The position numbers and the translations under genes were made by a program. Shown piece after piece: positions 33,142-43,851 of a stretch of DNA of 64,000 bases; within the stretch, counting starts at the first letter, position 1; the number at the start of each line of letters is the position of its first letter. The notes below the pieces were generated by a model that was not told the DNA's origin, made no database searches, and saw nothing but the letters and a program-made list of their open reading frames with translations. The stretch is from Gracilaria vermiculophylla. Taxonomy: Eukaryota > Rhodophyta > Florideophyceae > Gracilariales > Gracilariaceae. The stretch covers positions 516,234 to 580,233 of the forward strand of contig JAHNZQ020000049.1 of assembly GCA_019155205.2 (NCBI GenBank), read 5' to 3'.

Positions 33142-34485
33142 CCTACAGCTACCTTCAGAATTCATTCCGTACACACACAAAATACATACTCTCGGAAACT
33201 ACGCCACCGGTTACCCGTCAGACCTCGAAGAAGCCCTCAACGTCGTCCGGACCTCGCACACCTCGGACAATTGGCGCCGTACGAACCTCAACCACACTGC
33301 CCTGAACCCATAGGGTCGGTATCGGAATAGTCGCCATTCTCGCCGCACTAGTAGCACCAATAACAGTGGTCCAAACCAATCCACCGTCTCTGATCCGTCG
33401 ACAATCAACAAGGAACAAACTGCGGCCAATTGAAGACCCGGTAACACGAAGAACGAGATCTAAGTCCGCGTATACCCCGCCCACAATCGATGCATGCGTT
33501 GTTGACAGCATGCTTGGAGAAACGCGAACCACCGTTGTCGGCGGATCACCTCCTCGAACCGCCCAAGACCACTGCCGTCAAGAACCTAGGGGCAGCGCAT
33601 GTTGGAGCGGCCCCCACACCCGCCTTCGCCACATCTACTAACCCCCCATCTACCCTCTTGGCAGTAGACTTAGGCCCAGTCGTTGAGATGATGTACGACG
33701 GCATTCTGAATGGCCACAGATTCGTCTTCGATCTCCACCCCGGAGCCTCCGATTCCTTCCTCTCTCTTGCCGCCGCCCGGTTCTGCCCACTACACCTGCG
33801 CTCTTTGCCGTTCGACCAAACAGAACTTGGGGACAGCTCTACCGCCCGGATAAAGTCTGTGACGAAGAATTTCATTCTACTGGGCAATTCGCCGGCCGAA
33901 AGCACAAAATATGTGATACAGATGCGGGAAACCATCGACGACCTACCCCTGAGGACGGTCGGACATCAGTGGCTCCGCAACACACTCCCCGCTGTAGATT
34001 GGGACGCGTACGGTCTGACAGTAAAGCGTGCTGATGGCTCCAAGTTCCGCGTACTTCTCCGCAAGCATCTATCCTCCGCACCTCCGGCCAAATCTGAAAT
34101 CATTACCACGATCTTGTTTAAGCGCTTTTGCCGATTACCACGCAACAAAGGAGTGCGAGCTCTTTTTTCCAATCGCGTCCAGCGCATCTTTTCTATGCTC
34201 AGCCACCCGGAGCTCTCAGAACTCGTCGAGAAATATCACGACATCTTCCGTGCAGACTTCCCGGACACGCTTCCGCCAAAAAGAGACCTCGATATCGAGA
34301 TCAACCTTGAAAAAATTGAACCTACACCAGTCCGCCCGGTCATCCGCCTCTCCGCATATGAACTCACACTGCTGCGCGACACCTTGGACCATCTCCTCCG
34401 CTCGGGCCAGATCCGTTCCTCAACCTCCCTCTACGGAGCACCCGTCTTCTTCGTCATAAACAGGTTTGGAGAACTCCGGATGTAG
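33142..34485 (+). pseudogene. gag-pol: Gypsy-C gag end, protease region and RT start
   Basis: Phase 1 is open from 33490 to 34485. VFDLHPGASDSFLSLAAARF (about residue 80) is the protease position, with DLHPGAS where a DTGAS-like loop is usual. LPPKRDLDIEINLEK and VRPVIRLSAYELTLLRDTL are the RT entry block, followed by GQIRSSTSLYGAPVFFV. The stop TAG at 34483 interrupts the RM-DY motif. This pol is compact and GC-rich (about 55% by eye), unlike the AT-rich DNA to its right. Confidence 0.75.
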
Positions 34486-35640
34486 TGCGATTATTACGGG
34501 CTGAATCGAATAACAATACCCGACTCCACACCCCTGCCGCCCATAAATGAAGAACTAGACCAGGTGGCAGGAGCGCGATATTTTTCCCAAATTGGTTTAG
34601 TAGGTGCCTACCACCAAATGAGGATACAGGAGAAGGATATTCTTAAAACTACCATTCGCAACCGCGTCTGTCCCTTCGAATGGCGTGTCTTGTGTTTGGG
34701 GCTCTCTAATGCCCCAGCCGCGTTCTCGCGGCTCATCCCGTCCCACCTTCGCTCCCTCAATGGACGGTCCCTGGTGCTCCATCTCGACGACATCCTGGTA
34801 TACAGCCGAACTCTCGAGGAACACAAGACGCACTTGCGCACGTTATTCGACGAACTCCGCGCAAACAACTTATTTGCGAAACGCAGCAAATGCGCATTAG
34901 GCGCGAGCAAAGTAAACTTCCTCGTTTTTTGTGTGTCAGAGAGAGGCATGGCCACACAAGACCACCTCACCAATTCCGTCCGCAACTGGCACACACCACG
35001 CAACATTCGGCATGTATAGCAACTCATGGAACTGTCCAACTTCTACCACCGTTTTACCAAGGGGTATGCACACATCATGCGCCTCATCTCAGACCTGCTC
35101 CGCACCCACACCTTCTTTTAAGGCACGGAACAATAAGAAGCTTTTAGAAAGCTAAAGGACGCACTCACCTCAGCCCCGATGCTGGCTCACCCGAACCCCA
35201 CCCAGCCATTCGTACTTGCCACCGACGCCTCTCAATTTGCCGTCGGTGTGGCACTCTAGCAGAACTGACACCCCGTCACCTTCCTCTCCCTCCATCTCTA
35301 GTTGGCAAAGAGGAAATGTGATACGGCAGATCAAGAGCTCCCCGCAGCCCTGATAGCCCTTCGTGCATGGAGTCGGTACCTCCGAGCTCGCCACTTTACG
35401 CTTTTAATGGATCACGACCCGATCTTATATCCCGAGACGAAGCACAAGCTCTCTAGACGACAGTGCAAATGGCTCGTTGAAATCCAGGAACTCTAGTTTG
35501 ACACCAATCACATCCCGGGAGCGAGAAACAATGCAGCCGATGCCCTCAGCAGCGGCCTAGATCACGAGCAATCACGTCTGTGCGCTCTTTACGCCCAGTT
35601 TTCCGACAAACATACCCGCATCCGAGCTGCATACGAGACC
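34486..35640 (+). pseudogene. pol: Gypsy-C reverse transcriptase and RNase H
   Basis: RT motifs: CDYYGLNRITI, then FSQIGLVGAYHQMRI (palm, first Asp position altered), GLSNAPAAFSRL, and HLDDILVYS (about 34790) with both Asp intact (LDD in place of YDD). RNase H: VLATDASQFAVGVAL (35206), DQELPAALIALRAW (E helix), LLMDHDPILY and ARNNAADALSS. The phase is constant throughout, but stops occur at 35017, 35119, 35134, 35257, 35266, 35299 and 35494. Several (35017, 35134, 35257, 35299) fall where relatives usually have Gln. Confidence 0.85.
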
Positions 35641-35655
35641 GATGAGCCAGCCTAG

Positions 35656-36694
35656 TTGCTGCTGCCTCCAGACAACGACCTATCGCCGAGCTTCCACCGT
35701 ACCATGAAATTTCAGATAACGAAAGAACTCCTTCATTGGAGAGGAATATCGCCAGCACGGCTCTCTATCCACAACGGGAGCCTTTGGAGGGCGCTCATCG
35801 TACACTTCCAAAACATTATCCACCGGGGTGCTGGTAACATGTACTGCAAGACTTCGCACCATGCTTATTAAGCACAGATATACAGGGACATATTCTTTTT
35901 CACCCGTGAATGACGGCAATGCCACTTTGACGAAGTGCACAACATTGTACCCCCAGGCAAACTACAGTCCGTACCCATCCCAACTTGGGGCCGGGAGATA
36001 GTCACTTTCGACTTTCTGACGGAGCTCGGAAGTAACTTCGCGGGAGAAGACACAATCCGCGTCATAGTCAACAAACAGTCGAAGCGAGCACTTTTCATCC
36101 CCACCACGAGTTTGGCCTCAGCAAATGAGACATTCGGACTCTACGACAGCCATCTATTCTCGAAGTTTGGGATCCCTCAAAATCTCGTCTCTGACCAAGA
36201 TCCAACGGTAGCCTCACAATTCTGGCACTCCCTCACGCGCCTTTAAGGCATTCAATCGAACGTGTCGTCAGCAGAACACCCCGAGACGGACGGCAAGTCA
36301 CAGAATCTCATCCAAACCCTGTCGGCAATGCTCCATCCCACATTCAAGGCAGCCCCGGCCGAATGGCCCCCGGCCCTGCCAACGCTGGAGTTCGAATATA
36401 GCTCCTCACGACAGGGAAGCACCAGAATTACACCATTTAAAGTCAGTCCAGGTTATACTCTACCTTCACCGGCGACGCACGCGCTCCACATGCCAGAACC
36501 ATCCGATACCGTTGACTAAGCCACACCCCGCGACGCTCTTTCGGCTTTTATCCGCGACAAACGTGCAACGGCGATTGCGCGCAGGAAGCACTATGCAGAC
36601 AAAAAGCGCTCCAACCTACAACTTTCCGTTAACGACCTCGTCTTGGTGCGCTCTGACCGCATCTTGTCTCCCGAACGTGTTAACCAACCCATAA
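35656..36694 (+). pseudogene. pol: Gypsy-C integrase
   Basis: The zinc module is decayed: HRGAGN and SHHAY supply the His side, and of the Cys pair one position is a TGA (35911) before RQC. Core: VTFDFLTEL (first Asp, about 36009), LVSDQDPTVAS (second Asp, about 36189), and SSAEHPETDGKSQNLIQTL, where the catalytic Glu of DGQSER is Gln. So integrase would be inactive even without the stops at 36244 and 36517. A DKRATAIARRKHYADKKR helix follows, as in chromoviruses. A frameshift in an A-run near 36695 leads to the next frame. Confidence 0.8.
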
Positions 36695-36730
36695 AAATGG
36701 CAGCCACGGTTCCTTGGCCCACTTCACGTT

Positions 36731-37114
36731 TTGGAAGTCCCAGGCCCGGTATCCTATCGCATGGAACTACCGCCTACAATGCGTCTAGCACACGATGTTT
36801 ACCACGTGCCAAAGCTCCGCTGTTTCTATGGCGACCGCTCCAACACACTCGACATCGTCATCGACAATGATGATGTAGTCGAGCAAGAAGTAGACCGCAT
36901 TCTGAAAACACGTCGTGTCCACCGCTGTGTCTACAACCTCACGCGCTTTACCGGAGATTGCGACTCCGACACAGTCTGGTTACCACGCTCCACGCTACGC
37001 AACTATCGCGCGAAATTGGCCAAATTGACCACCACCCCTTCCTCACTGAGACAGTATCGTCGTGGGGAGGAGCCAGTGTACGAGAAGGCAAATTCGAGAG
37101 GGGTTCATGACTAA
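36731..37114 (+). pseudogene. pol: Gypsy-C integrase tail with chromodomain
   Basis: The frame begins in the GPF/Y-type module (EVPGPVSYRMELPP, then HDVYHVPKLR). VEQEVDRILKTRRVHR (about residues 47-62) starts a chromodomain, followed by VYNLTRFTGDCDSDTVWLP and a helix RNYRAKLAKL. Chromodomains direct integration of chromoviruses to marked heterochromatin. The usual aromatic cage is only partly visible (Trp of VWLP). The stop is a TAA at 37112. Confidence 0.8.
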
Positions 37115-37207
37115 CAGCACATCATAAACAGAGACCGCTGTCCAACAGAGAGAAACGGTCGGGCACGGCACAAATGCGCCGTGCAATCAAAATGGCCGTT
37201 AATTCGG

Positions 37208-37340
37208 AACAGATAGTATATACTTAGAAACAGCTAGTATATTTAAAAACAGATAGTATATACTCAGAAACAGCTAGAATATTTCGAAATGGCAAGCACA
37301 TACTTACAAAAAGTCAGTATACTCAGAAACAGATAGTTAT
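37208..37340 (+). repeat. Tandem repeat, 40-bp (2 x 20) unit
   Basis: Two clear 40-bp units (37208-37247, 37248-37287) made of alternating AACAGATAGTATATACT and AACAGCTAGTATATTT halves, then a degenerate third. It follows the Gypsy-C coding end by about 95 bases and may be its 3' untranslated region or LTR. Mirrored at about 61153-61285. Confidence 0.75.
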
Positions 37341-38440
37341 TTGGACAGTTAAAAGAGACCAGGCCCAATTATCCTTGGAGAGAGGACCAGGCAGAATCTT
37401 CTCAACCCTTCTGTGTTAGACACAAGCTCAACCGCAAAATAGTACACACAGCCATCATCCGTCATCCTGAGGCGTTTTTCAAAACTGCGTAATATCGTGG
37501 ACGTAAGGGAGATGTTGCAGCACCAAGCGTCGCATAAGTTCAGAGAAACCACACAAAACGGCCCTCCGATATCTCACAAGGGGAAAGAAAGAGAAGGTCT
37601 GAGCTAATACACGCAGCGCAAGGTGAGCTCTAAAGCCCTACAGCATGATTTCTCGAGCGCAGTGTGTAGCAAGTGAGAATAGTACAGCTGCATAGCGGTG
37701 GGGAGGCGCTCTGATTTGTAGTGCTGTGCTGCTGTTGTGGTGTTTGTACGGCTGCCATTCGTCGCGACGCGAAATTAAGCGAGCTTCATTCGTGAGAAGA
37801 TACATGAGGTGGTACGGTATGATGGGCCGCTGCAGGCTGTACAAATTTTACACCATGAGCCATAAGACTTAGTGATTGTCTATGACATGATGCATCTGAG
37901 AACGCAAAATTTTTCATGCGTTCAAATTTCTGCTTTCGGACCCCTAAGCGTTCTATTACTTGTGAAGACGAGGGTGCAGTAGACAGACAGTTTGAACTTC
38001 AAGAGTTCTTTCACAGCTACAAAGGCACCAAACCATTATAGTCGGCTCTCTATTTCTATACACTCCCCAAATTTTGTGTGTATACAAGCGAATTATCCGA
38101 CATTTTCTAGGTAGAACTTCATATCTCCTAAAGCATTTAACTTTGGATAAACGAGCTAAAAATGACTCCTACAACTTGATGCGTCATACCATGATCTCTA
38201 TTCAACTACCAACATCACATGTCGAGTTTAGCAGATTGAGTGGCTACTCGCATGTACAGATATACGAAAGCACAATTATCTATGGTATAATATGTACTCC
38301 ACACCCCACTACAATTTCGGCCACGCTTCAATACAACGGTCGCATCTAGTCTTTCTACAGCAGTAATGCTGTTTGTTATATTACGGCTTTTAGAGGAGAC
38401 AATTTACTTAGATCTGCATTTGCCGTACGGTATTGAAATT
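37341..38440. other. Intergenic stretch with weak ORFs
   Basis: The frame 38074-38349 (+, 91 codons) and its mirror (60144-60419) are conserved only as much as the arms in general. No domain is recognised and codon content looks random. I see no promoter or terminator I can defend. Confidence 0.25.
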
Positions 38441-39497
38441 TTACTGTGTATAACATATTTTAAAAAAACGTTGTTTGCGTATAGCAAACCTTTTCCACGT
38501 ACAAAATATCTTTTGACGGAGACATAGTGCCTCAGAAGTGTACAGATATTTCGAGAAATTCAAAAAAGACCTTTTGATGGCATTATAGGTGCACGAGATG
38601 GCATAAAAATAGAATTCCAAAGGCCAATTTTGACGGCAGTGGAGGATCCGCTGAAGTTTAACGTAAGGAAGGTTTTCTTCGTTATCGTTTTTCAAGCAGT
38701 CCTTGACACGAATTACAAGTTTTCGTTCACATCTGCCAGGAACGCGGGAGGAACACAGAACTCATCGTCGTTATCTGCAACCAAATTAAACATATTACGG
38801 AGAAGTGATGGTCTTTCCCTTTGAGGTACAAAGGTTGCCGATGATGCATGTTGAAGTAAAGAATGAATGCTAATACCCAATTCTGGCAAAGCGCTAACAG
38901 ATATGCAGAATGCTTTTAAATATTATCAGTCGTGTGTAGGATGTCTGCAGAGAAAGCACTTGATGTGTTTATTTCTCGATTTGGTACTTCTTTGTTTGCA
39001 TTACGATATCGGATTGCGAAGTGTACAATGATTGTCATGGTAGCGGCAGAGCTCTGTAGCTTCATAATCTACAATGCAGATTATAACCTGTTTGAAATGA
39101 CTCTAAATCCAGGGTTAGCCAGAACTCCGAATCATTGAAAAGGGGTACAGTATTCTCCGTACATGGAATAGTTATCTTCTTGTATATTTGCTCGCAATTG
39201 ACACATTTTATAAGTCTTTGTCTGAAAGCGATCATTCTTGTGTCTACAAGAACGTGTCACAATCTACAAAACGCTACCTCAAAACAAGACGCCTTTCATC
39301 TGCTGATAATGGCATCGAAGAGTCATTTCACTGTCCTTTTCAGTTTCTTGAGCAACATTTCCCTTGCGTGTGAGAGAGAGACTATCACAGGGATAACGAA
39401 TTCTTATAAATTCAACTGCTTCTCGCACAATTCGAACAAGAGTGGATGACATACGATCCATTGGATTCAGTTCGTAATTGCGGTTTGGTTTTTTCAA
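38441..39497 (-). pseudogene. Unrecognised decayed ORF block
   Basis: Minus-strand frames include 39497-39279 (72 codons, with RIVREAVEFIR) and a stretch around 38790-38700 with ADNDDEFCVPPAFLADVNEN, then aromatic-basic segments to 38441. Stops are frequent. The acidic-hydrophobic patches look like former coding, possibly a transposase, but I cannot name a family. The mirror is 58996-60052. Confidence 0.3.
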
Positions 39498-39656
39498 GAA
39501 TTAAAGCAAGGAAATTGGAAAGGCATGTTCTTTTCTGCTCTAGTTTGTATTCCAACACCTCTTGCATCGTACGTAGTTTCGCGTTGTGTGCCCTGCCTAC
39601 CCAAAGTGACCTGAAGCCGCTTTACTCTGTTCATTATGAAAGGAACAATGGCAAAA

Positions 39657-39956
39657 TGTAAATTGCCACGTCGACTAAGGAAGCAGATCAGGCAATCCTT
39701 ATAAAAACTGGCAATTACACATAGTGAAGTTTTATAGAATTTCTACATTACACTTATGAACTTATCATATGCCAATCATTCCCCATCATACCACACTATC
39801 ATACCAGCATGTCTATGCCTATGTAAGGGGCAAGTTGCAAGAGTTTAGAATAATCATCAGAACTTCAATTATCAGTCTTTTGGTAAAAGATCTCAGCACT
39901 ACGTCAGAGAAGATTTACCAAGAATCATTTTCCTTTTTCCTCAACATAACTGTTCA
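39657..39956 (+). repeat. Copia-C 5' LTR (left arm)
   Basis: It pairs with 43682-43981 with clearly more differences than exist between the two arms, so Copia-C inserted long before the arms separated. A TATGTAAGG or TATATAAGG segment about 180 bases in may be the promoter. Confidence 0.8.
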
Positions 39957-40049
39957 TCAGATTTACAATCCCGACTTTCTACCATGTCGAGTGGCGGAAT
40001 CAAAATTGCTCCTTTGAAGCGGAGTAACTAGAGCTCTTGGAGGGACTTA

Positions 40050-40735
40050 ATGCTCGCTCTTTGGAAGTCTCATGATCGTCACCAAGACTTACATGAAGAA
40101 GGTGACTCACCTGATGATGAACACAATGAAGCGAAAGCAACATTTCTCATCATGAAAAATATTTCCCGTTACGTATACTACCTTGTTCGTAACCTCCTGC
40201 ACCCGGGAGATATCTGGACTGCTCTTTGGCAATATTACAGCTCCACCCGTTAGCTGAATATTCACACCGCAAGAAGAGCTCTGCGAGAAAAAACCATTGA
40301 GTCTTGTTCATTCGACATTTCGACATATCTTCAGAAAAAGGCAGATGCTATCGATTCTGTGATCGACCTGGATGTTTCGCTCGACGAAACTGAAGTTTTG
40401 GACCAGATTCCTAAAGGTTTGCAACCTGACTTTCGACTTAAAGATTTTCTTTTCTTTCAGTCGACTCAAGAGAATTCGGACTATCATCGGCTGATAGCGG
40501 ACATACAAGTGCATGTCACTTCTCCTTCTTTTAAAATGAAGTACGCGAGAAAAACAAAGGCACGTAAGGCCAATTTGTCACCGTAGGCAATAAAGAAGAA
40601 GCAAATCCACTACCGTTGCGATTTTTGCAATACGTCTGGTCACACTGCCGACTACTGCAACTCAAACCGGAAATCGAAAAAGTACAAAAAGCCAAAAGCG
40701 TCTGATAAGACAAATGTTCAGCTTCATACTACTGC
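40050..40735 (+). pseudogene. gag: Copia-C gag with zinc knuckle
   Basis: Frames 40050-40253 and 40359-40586 are in one phase, separated by a TAG at 40251 and ended by a TAG at 40584. They are helical with DLHEEGDSPDDEHNEAKA and DQIPKGLQPDFR segments. After the second TAG the phase continues to YRCDFCNTSGHTADYC (about 40611-40658), a perfect C-X2-C-X4-H-X4-C knuckle, then a Lys-rich tail. The upstream capsid start before 40050 is not visible. Confidence 0.7.
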
Positions 40736-40736
40736 T

Positions 40737-41660
40737 GTGGCAAATCCGAATGCACAGGAGCTTCGGAATGAAGTTGTTCTAGACTCAGGAGCAAACGACC
40801 ACTTTTTCGGTGATTCGAATATGTTTATTGGTGACATTAGGCCCTACTCAGGTCTTTTGGAATGTGAATTTGGAAACATGCCCATCATTGGTATTGGAAG
40901 TGTTCGATATGAAACAACGAATACGGTCATTTTTACTGACAACTTTTTGTACGTGCCAGATCTGAGTGTCAATATTGTGTTACTCATCAAGTTTCAAAGC
41001 AAAGGTGTTGGTTATCTTTATGAAAATGGCTCGAGAATTTTGAAACTGGGAGAAATTAATATGAGCCATCTTGAAGTTTTATCTCAGCTCATAACTGTGA
41101 GCCTCGCACGAAAAAAATGTACACCTTCAAAAAATGCAAAGCAAGATCCTATGGATATTCATTCTTCGCTTGGACATCTATCTCAAGACAAAATCGAAAA
41201 TCTGAAACTACGCACTGATGTGAAACTTGAGTATCCTTGTGATGTCTGTAATGCAACTAAAGCAACTCGTGGTGTTCCTCGAAGAAAGTTTCAAATACCT
41301 CATCGTCACTTCTACGAACTTCTTCACTCAGATATTTGTAAAATGCCTGTCATATCAGTCGATGGATTCAAGTACTTTGCAATTTTCGTTGCGGATGCTT
41401 CAAGATACAGTCATCGTATTCTTCTTAGGAAGAGAAGTGACATTCACCGTGGATTCTCTGAACTAATTGAAGATGGATCTAATGCTATTTTTTCAATTCA
41501 AAGTGACCATGGTTCAGAGTACTTTAGCAAAACATTCCAATCGCTGTGCATCTCAAATTATGGTATACGTCGAGAATTTTCGTCTGTTGCCACTCCTGAA
41601 GAAATGGATCCCGTAGAACGCCTGAATAGTACAGTACTGGAAAGGTTCGACGAATGCTAA
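40737..41660 (+). CDS. pol: Copia-C protease and integrase
   Basis: An open frame of 307 codons. VVLDSGANDHFF (Asp16) is a canonical copia protease loop. MDIHSSLGHLSQDKI carries the His pair and YPCDVCNATK the Cys pair of the pre-integrase zinc module. The core shows LLHSDICKMP (first Asp), IQSDHGSEYFS (second Asp) and DPVERLNSTVLE (Glu), a complete triad. A frameshift near 41655 moves the rest of integrase to the next frame. The start ATG is just the first in the frame; reading likely enters from gag. Confidence 0.8.
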   Translation: MANPNAQELRNEVVLDSGANDHFFGDSNMFIGDIRPYSGLLECEFGNMPIIGIGSVRYETTNTVIFTDNFLYVPDLSVNIVLLIKFQSKGVGYLYENGSRILKLGEINMSHLEVLSQLITVSLARKKCTPSKNAKQDPMDIHSSLGHLSQDKIENLKLRTDVKLEYPCDVCNATKATRGVPRRKFQIPHRHFYELLHSDICKMPVISVDGFKYFAIFVADASRYSHRILLRKRSDIHRGFSELIEDGSNAIFSIQSDHGSEYFSKTFQSLCISNYGIRREFSSVATPEEMDPVERLNSTVLERFDEC

Positions 41661-42310
41661 TGCAATCAACACTACCTCTTACGTGTTGGTCGTTCGCCAT
41701 CATTCAAGCCATCTTTCTCTACAACAGTTCTCCCCATTCCTCTCTTGAGCACCAAACACCATTCCTCAATCGATATGGTTTGACTGAGAATTATGAAAGG
41801 TTGGTACCCTTTGGATGCAAATTTAACACATTTGTTCAAAAGGGCAAACGGGGAAAGCTAGAAAACATGATGCTTGGATACAGCACAAACTCTACAGAAC
41901 TCATCGTGCTTGATTTCGGGTCAGCAGAAATTGTTTTTGCATCTTCAACCTCTACTCCCATACCAAAAGAGTTTCCTGGGAGTCCTGACGATGTTTTTAC
42001 TAGGTTTACCAACAAGAAAGAAAAACCAATTTCTGATGAAGAGACTGCAGACGATACTGCTGATCTTTCGGAAGTCTTTGTGGAAAATTCTGAGTCTCAC
42101 TTGAGTTTTATTTCCAAAATTGAAGCAGCTCCACTTAGCTTGCAAGATGCATCTAAGAGAAGTGATGCCAAACATTGGCATTGTGCTGTTAATTCGGAAC
42201 TCGAAGGTCTACGAAAGTTTGATGCATATGGAGTTATGAAGGTACCATCTGATCAGCAATTCGTTTCGACACGATTCGTCTTTACTAAGAAAGTTTCGGA
42301 CAAAAATTAG
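41654..42310 (+). CDS. pol: Copia-C integrase C-terminus and RT start
   Basis: An open frame of 218 codons that starts with the end of the integrase core (LPLTCWSFAIIQAIFLYN, then HQTPFLNRYG) and the GCKFNTFV-YSTNSTELIVLD tail. An acidic variable linker follows, then the RT opener DAKHWHCAVNSELEGLRKFDAY and FVFTKKVSDKN. It ends at a TAG at 42308, beyond which KRYKTRLVVRGFEL continues RT in phase. About nine residues differ from the right-arm copy. Confidence 0.75.
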   Translation: MLMQSTLPLTCWSFAIIQAIFLYNSSPHSSLEHQTPFLNRYGLTENYERLVPFGCKFNTFVQKGKRGKLENMMLGYSTNSTELIVLDFGSAEIVFASSTSTPIPKEFPGSPDDVFTRFTNKKEKPISDEETADDTADLSEVFVENSESHLSFISKIEAAPLSLQDASKRSDAKHWHCAVNSELEGLRKFDAYGVMKVPSDQQFVSTRFVFTKKVSDKN

Positions 42311-43120
42311 TCTAAAAGGTACAAAACTCGCCTTGTTGTTCGCGGTTTTGAGTTGAAATTCGACTTTGATGATACTTTTGTATGAACTCCACACCTGGAC
42401 ACTCTTAGTCTTGTGATATTTTACTGCGCATCAATGGCCTTACGAGGCTATTTTTTGTTCTCATCAGACTTCGTGTCTGCATTTCTTAATTTCGTAGGTG
42501 ATCCTAATGTATACGTCTATCCTCCTGAAGGCGTCGAATTCCGAAGGGTCTTTGCTGGAGATTAAAACGTGCTCTATGTGGAACTTCGAGAGCAACGAGA
42601 CTTTGGCACAAGACATTGGAAGACCTTCTTCACAACCTCGGATTCATACGCTCGGTCGCAGATGCGTGCCTGTACTATCGAAAGTAAGAAAAAAAGGTGG
42701 AACTTATTTTTTTTCATGTTGACGACTTGATTCTATGCTCAGTACCTGATGATGAAAAGAAATTCATAAATTCAGTGAAAACGAAATTCGAGATCCATGA
42801 CTTGGGATTTCCGACTGAAGCGTTAGGAATTCAAATTCGTCGTAACGAATTCGGAGTACATCTTGCTACTTGAAAAGTCGAAGACAAGATTGTTGATGAA
42901 TTCGAAATGAAAGATGGAGTGATTCGAAAAACTCCTTTATCGCCAGGAATTCAACTACCTGCGCTGAATAGAGTACAAGATATGATTCACATTGAGAAGT
43001 ACAAAAGGCTTCTGGGAAAGCTGTTATATATTTCCCGTTGCGTCAGGTTTCACAAATGCTACGCAGTCAACCTGCTATCAAGGTGCTGGAATTGTCACAA
43101 CAACTCAATGTGAAAGTTGA
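42311..43120 (+). pseudogene. pol: Copia-C reverse transcriptase
   Basis: After the TAG come RYKTRLVVRGFEL, PHLDTLSLVIF (preceded by a TGA), SSDFVSAFLNF (first Asp), VYVYPPEGVEF and, in a shifted frame, TYFFHVDDLILCS (about 42699-42737) with both catalytic Asp. EFGVHLAT-stop-KVEDKI, ALNRVQDMIHIEKYKRLLGKLLYISR (42960-43036) completes the fold. At least two frameshifts and three stops break it. Confidence 0.75.
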
Positions 43121-43149
43121 TGAAAGGTATCCTAAGATATTTAAATGGG

Positions 43150-43851
43150 ACTGAATGTCAAATTTTTTACGCATTCGCAAATTCATCCAATAATCAAGAA
43201 TCGCGTGTTACCGTTTGGAGTGATGCTTCTTTTTCTGATAATTCATTACACAGAAAGAGTACTCATGGTCATTTTGCCTTTTGAAATAAGTATCTGATAT
43301 CATGGAATTCATCGAAGACAAAATGCGTCGCTTTGAGTACAAAAGAAGCTGAATTTGTCGCAGCCGCAGAAGGTTTTAAAACAGAACTTTACTTTAAGAC
43401 CCTGAACCAAGAAATTTTCAAACATGACTTTCGGCTTGGTCTTCTCGAAGTCCATCAAAGCTGTATCAAATGGGTGAAAAACTCTGCTGGATATCACACT
43501 AAGACAAAGCATATCCACATTTGCAACCATTTCGCTCGTGAAATGTACACTGATGGTTTGCTCCAGGTGACGCGTGTATCAACAGAAAATCAAATCGCCG
43601 ACATCTTGACGAAACCGCTTCTTACTACGACTCACAACTTTATATTGAACCAGATTCATCGCTTATTGGCTTCAGGGGGGATGAAAATTGCCACGCCAAC
43701 TAAGGAAGCCGATAAGACAATCCTTATGAAAACTGGCAATTACACATTGTCAATTTTCATTGAACTTCTACATTACACTTATGAACTTATCATATGCCTA
43801 TCATCTCGCATCATACCAAACTATCATACCAGCAGGGCTATGCCTATATAA
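43150..43851 (+). pseudogene. pol: Copia-C RNase H
   Basis: VTVWSDASFSDN (about 43206) holds the first Asp, and KCVALSTKEAEFVAAAEG (frame from 43333) is the canonical E helix. VHQSCIKWVKN and KTKHIHICNHFARE follow, with the signature NQIADILTKPL at about 43593. A TGA near 43283 separates the first strand from the rest. Translation after residue 115 runs into the 3' LTR and is not real protein. Confidence 0.8.

Larger units (their letters stand above)
26808..37114 (+). mobile_element. Gypsy-C: chromovirus-type Ty3/gypsy element, split by Copia-B
   Basis: Gag lies at about 27030-27483 and resumes at 33142 after Copia-B. Then come the protease region, RT, RNase H, integrase and a C-terminal chromodomain ending at 37112. 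The left limit is taken at TGTAACACGGGACG (26808), a possible LTR-type start, and is uncertain. The pol frame stays in one phase from 33490 to about 36700 but holds 13 stops (11 TAG/TAA, 2 TGA). The part from 34493 rightward is repeated in the right arm of the inverted repeat. Confidence 0.8.

Noticed and set aside
33546..33935. Minus-strand frame opposite the Gypsy-C protease region
   Set aside because: It is a shadow frame of GC-rich coding DNA; the plus strand carries the recognised pol order.
33490..36700. Nuclear code with TAG/TAA read as Gln
   Set aside because: Kept as a finding but not adopted: other decayed elements here have TGA at Trp positions and TAA at a Tyr position, and there is no intact host gene to test it.
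37479..37880. Possible Gypsy-C 3' LTR after the tandem repeats
   Set aside because: No matching sequence was found before the gag at 26.8-27.0 kb, so an LTR cannot be supported.
39957..39975. Tyr-tRNA-half primer site for Copia-C (CAGATTTACAATCCCG)
   Set aside because: It resembles the complement of a GUA anticodon arm, but the stem does not pair well and I cannot confirm a tRNA match.
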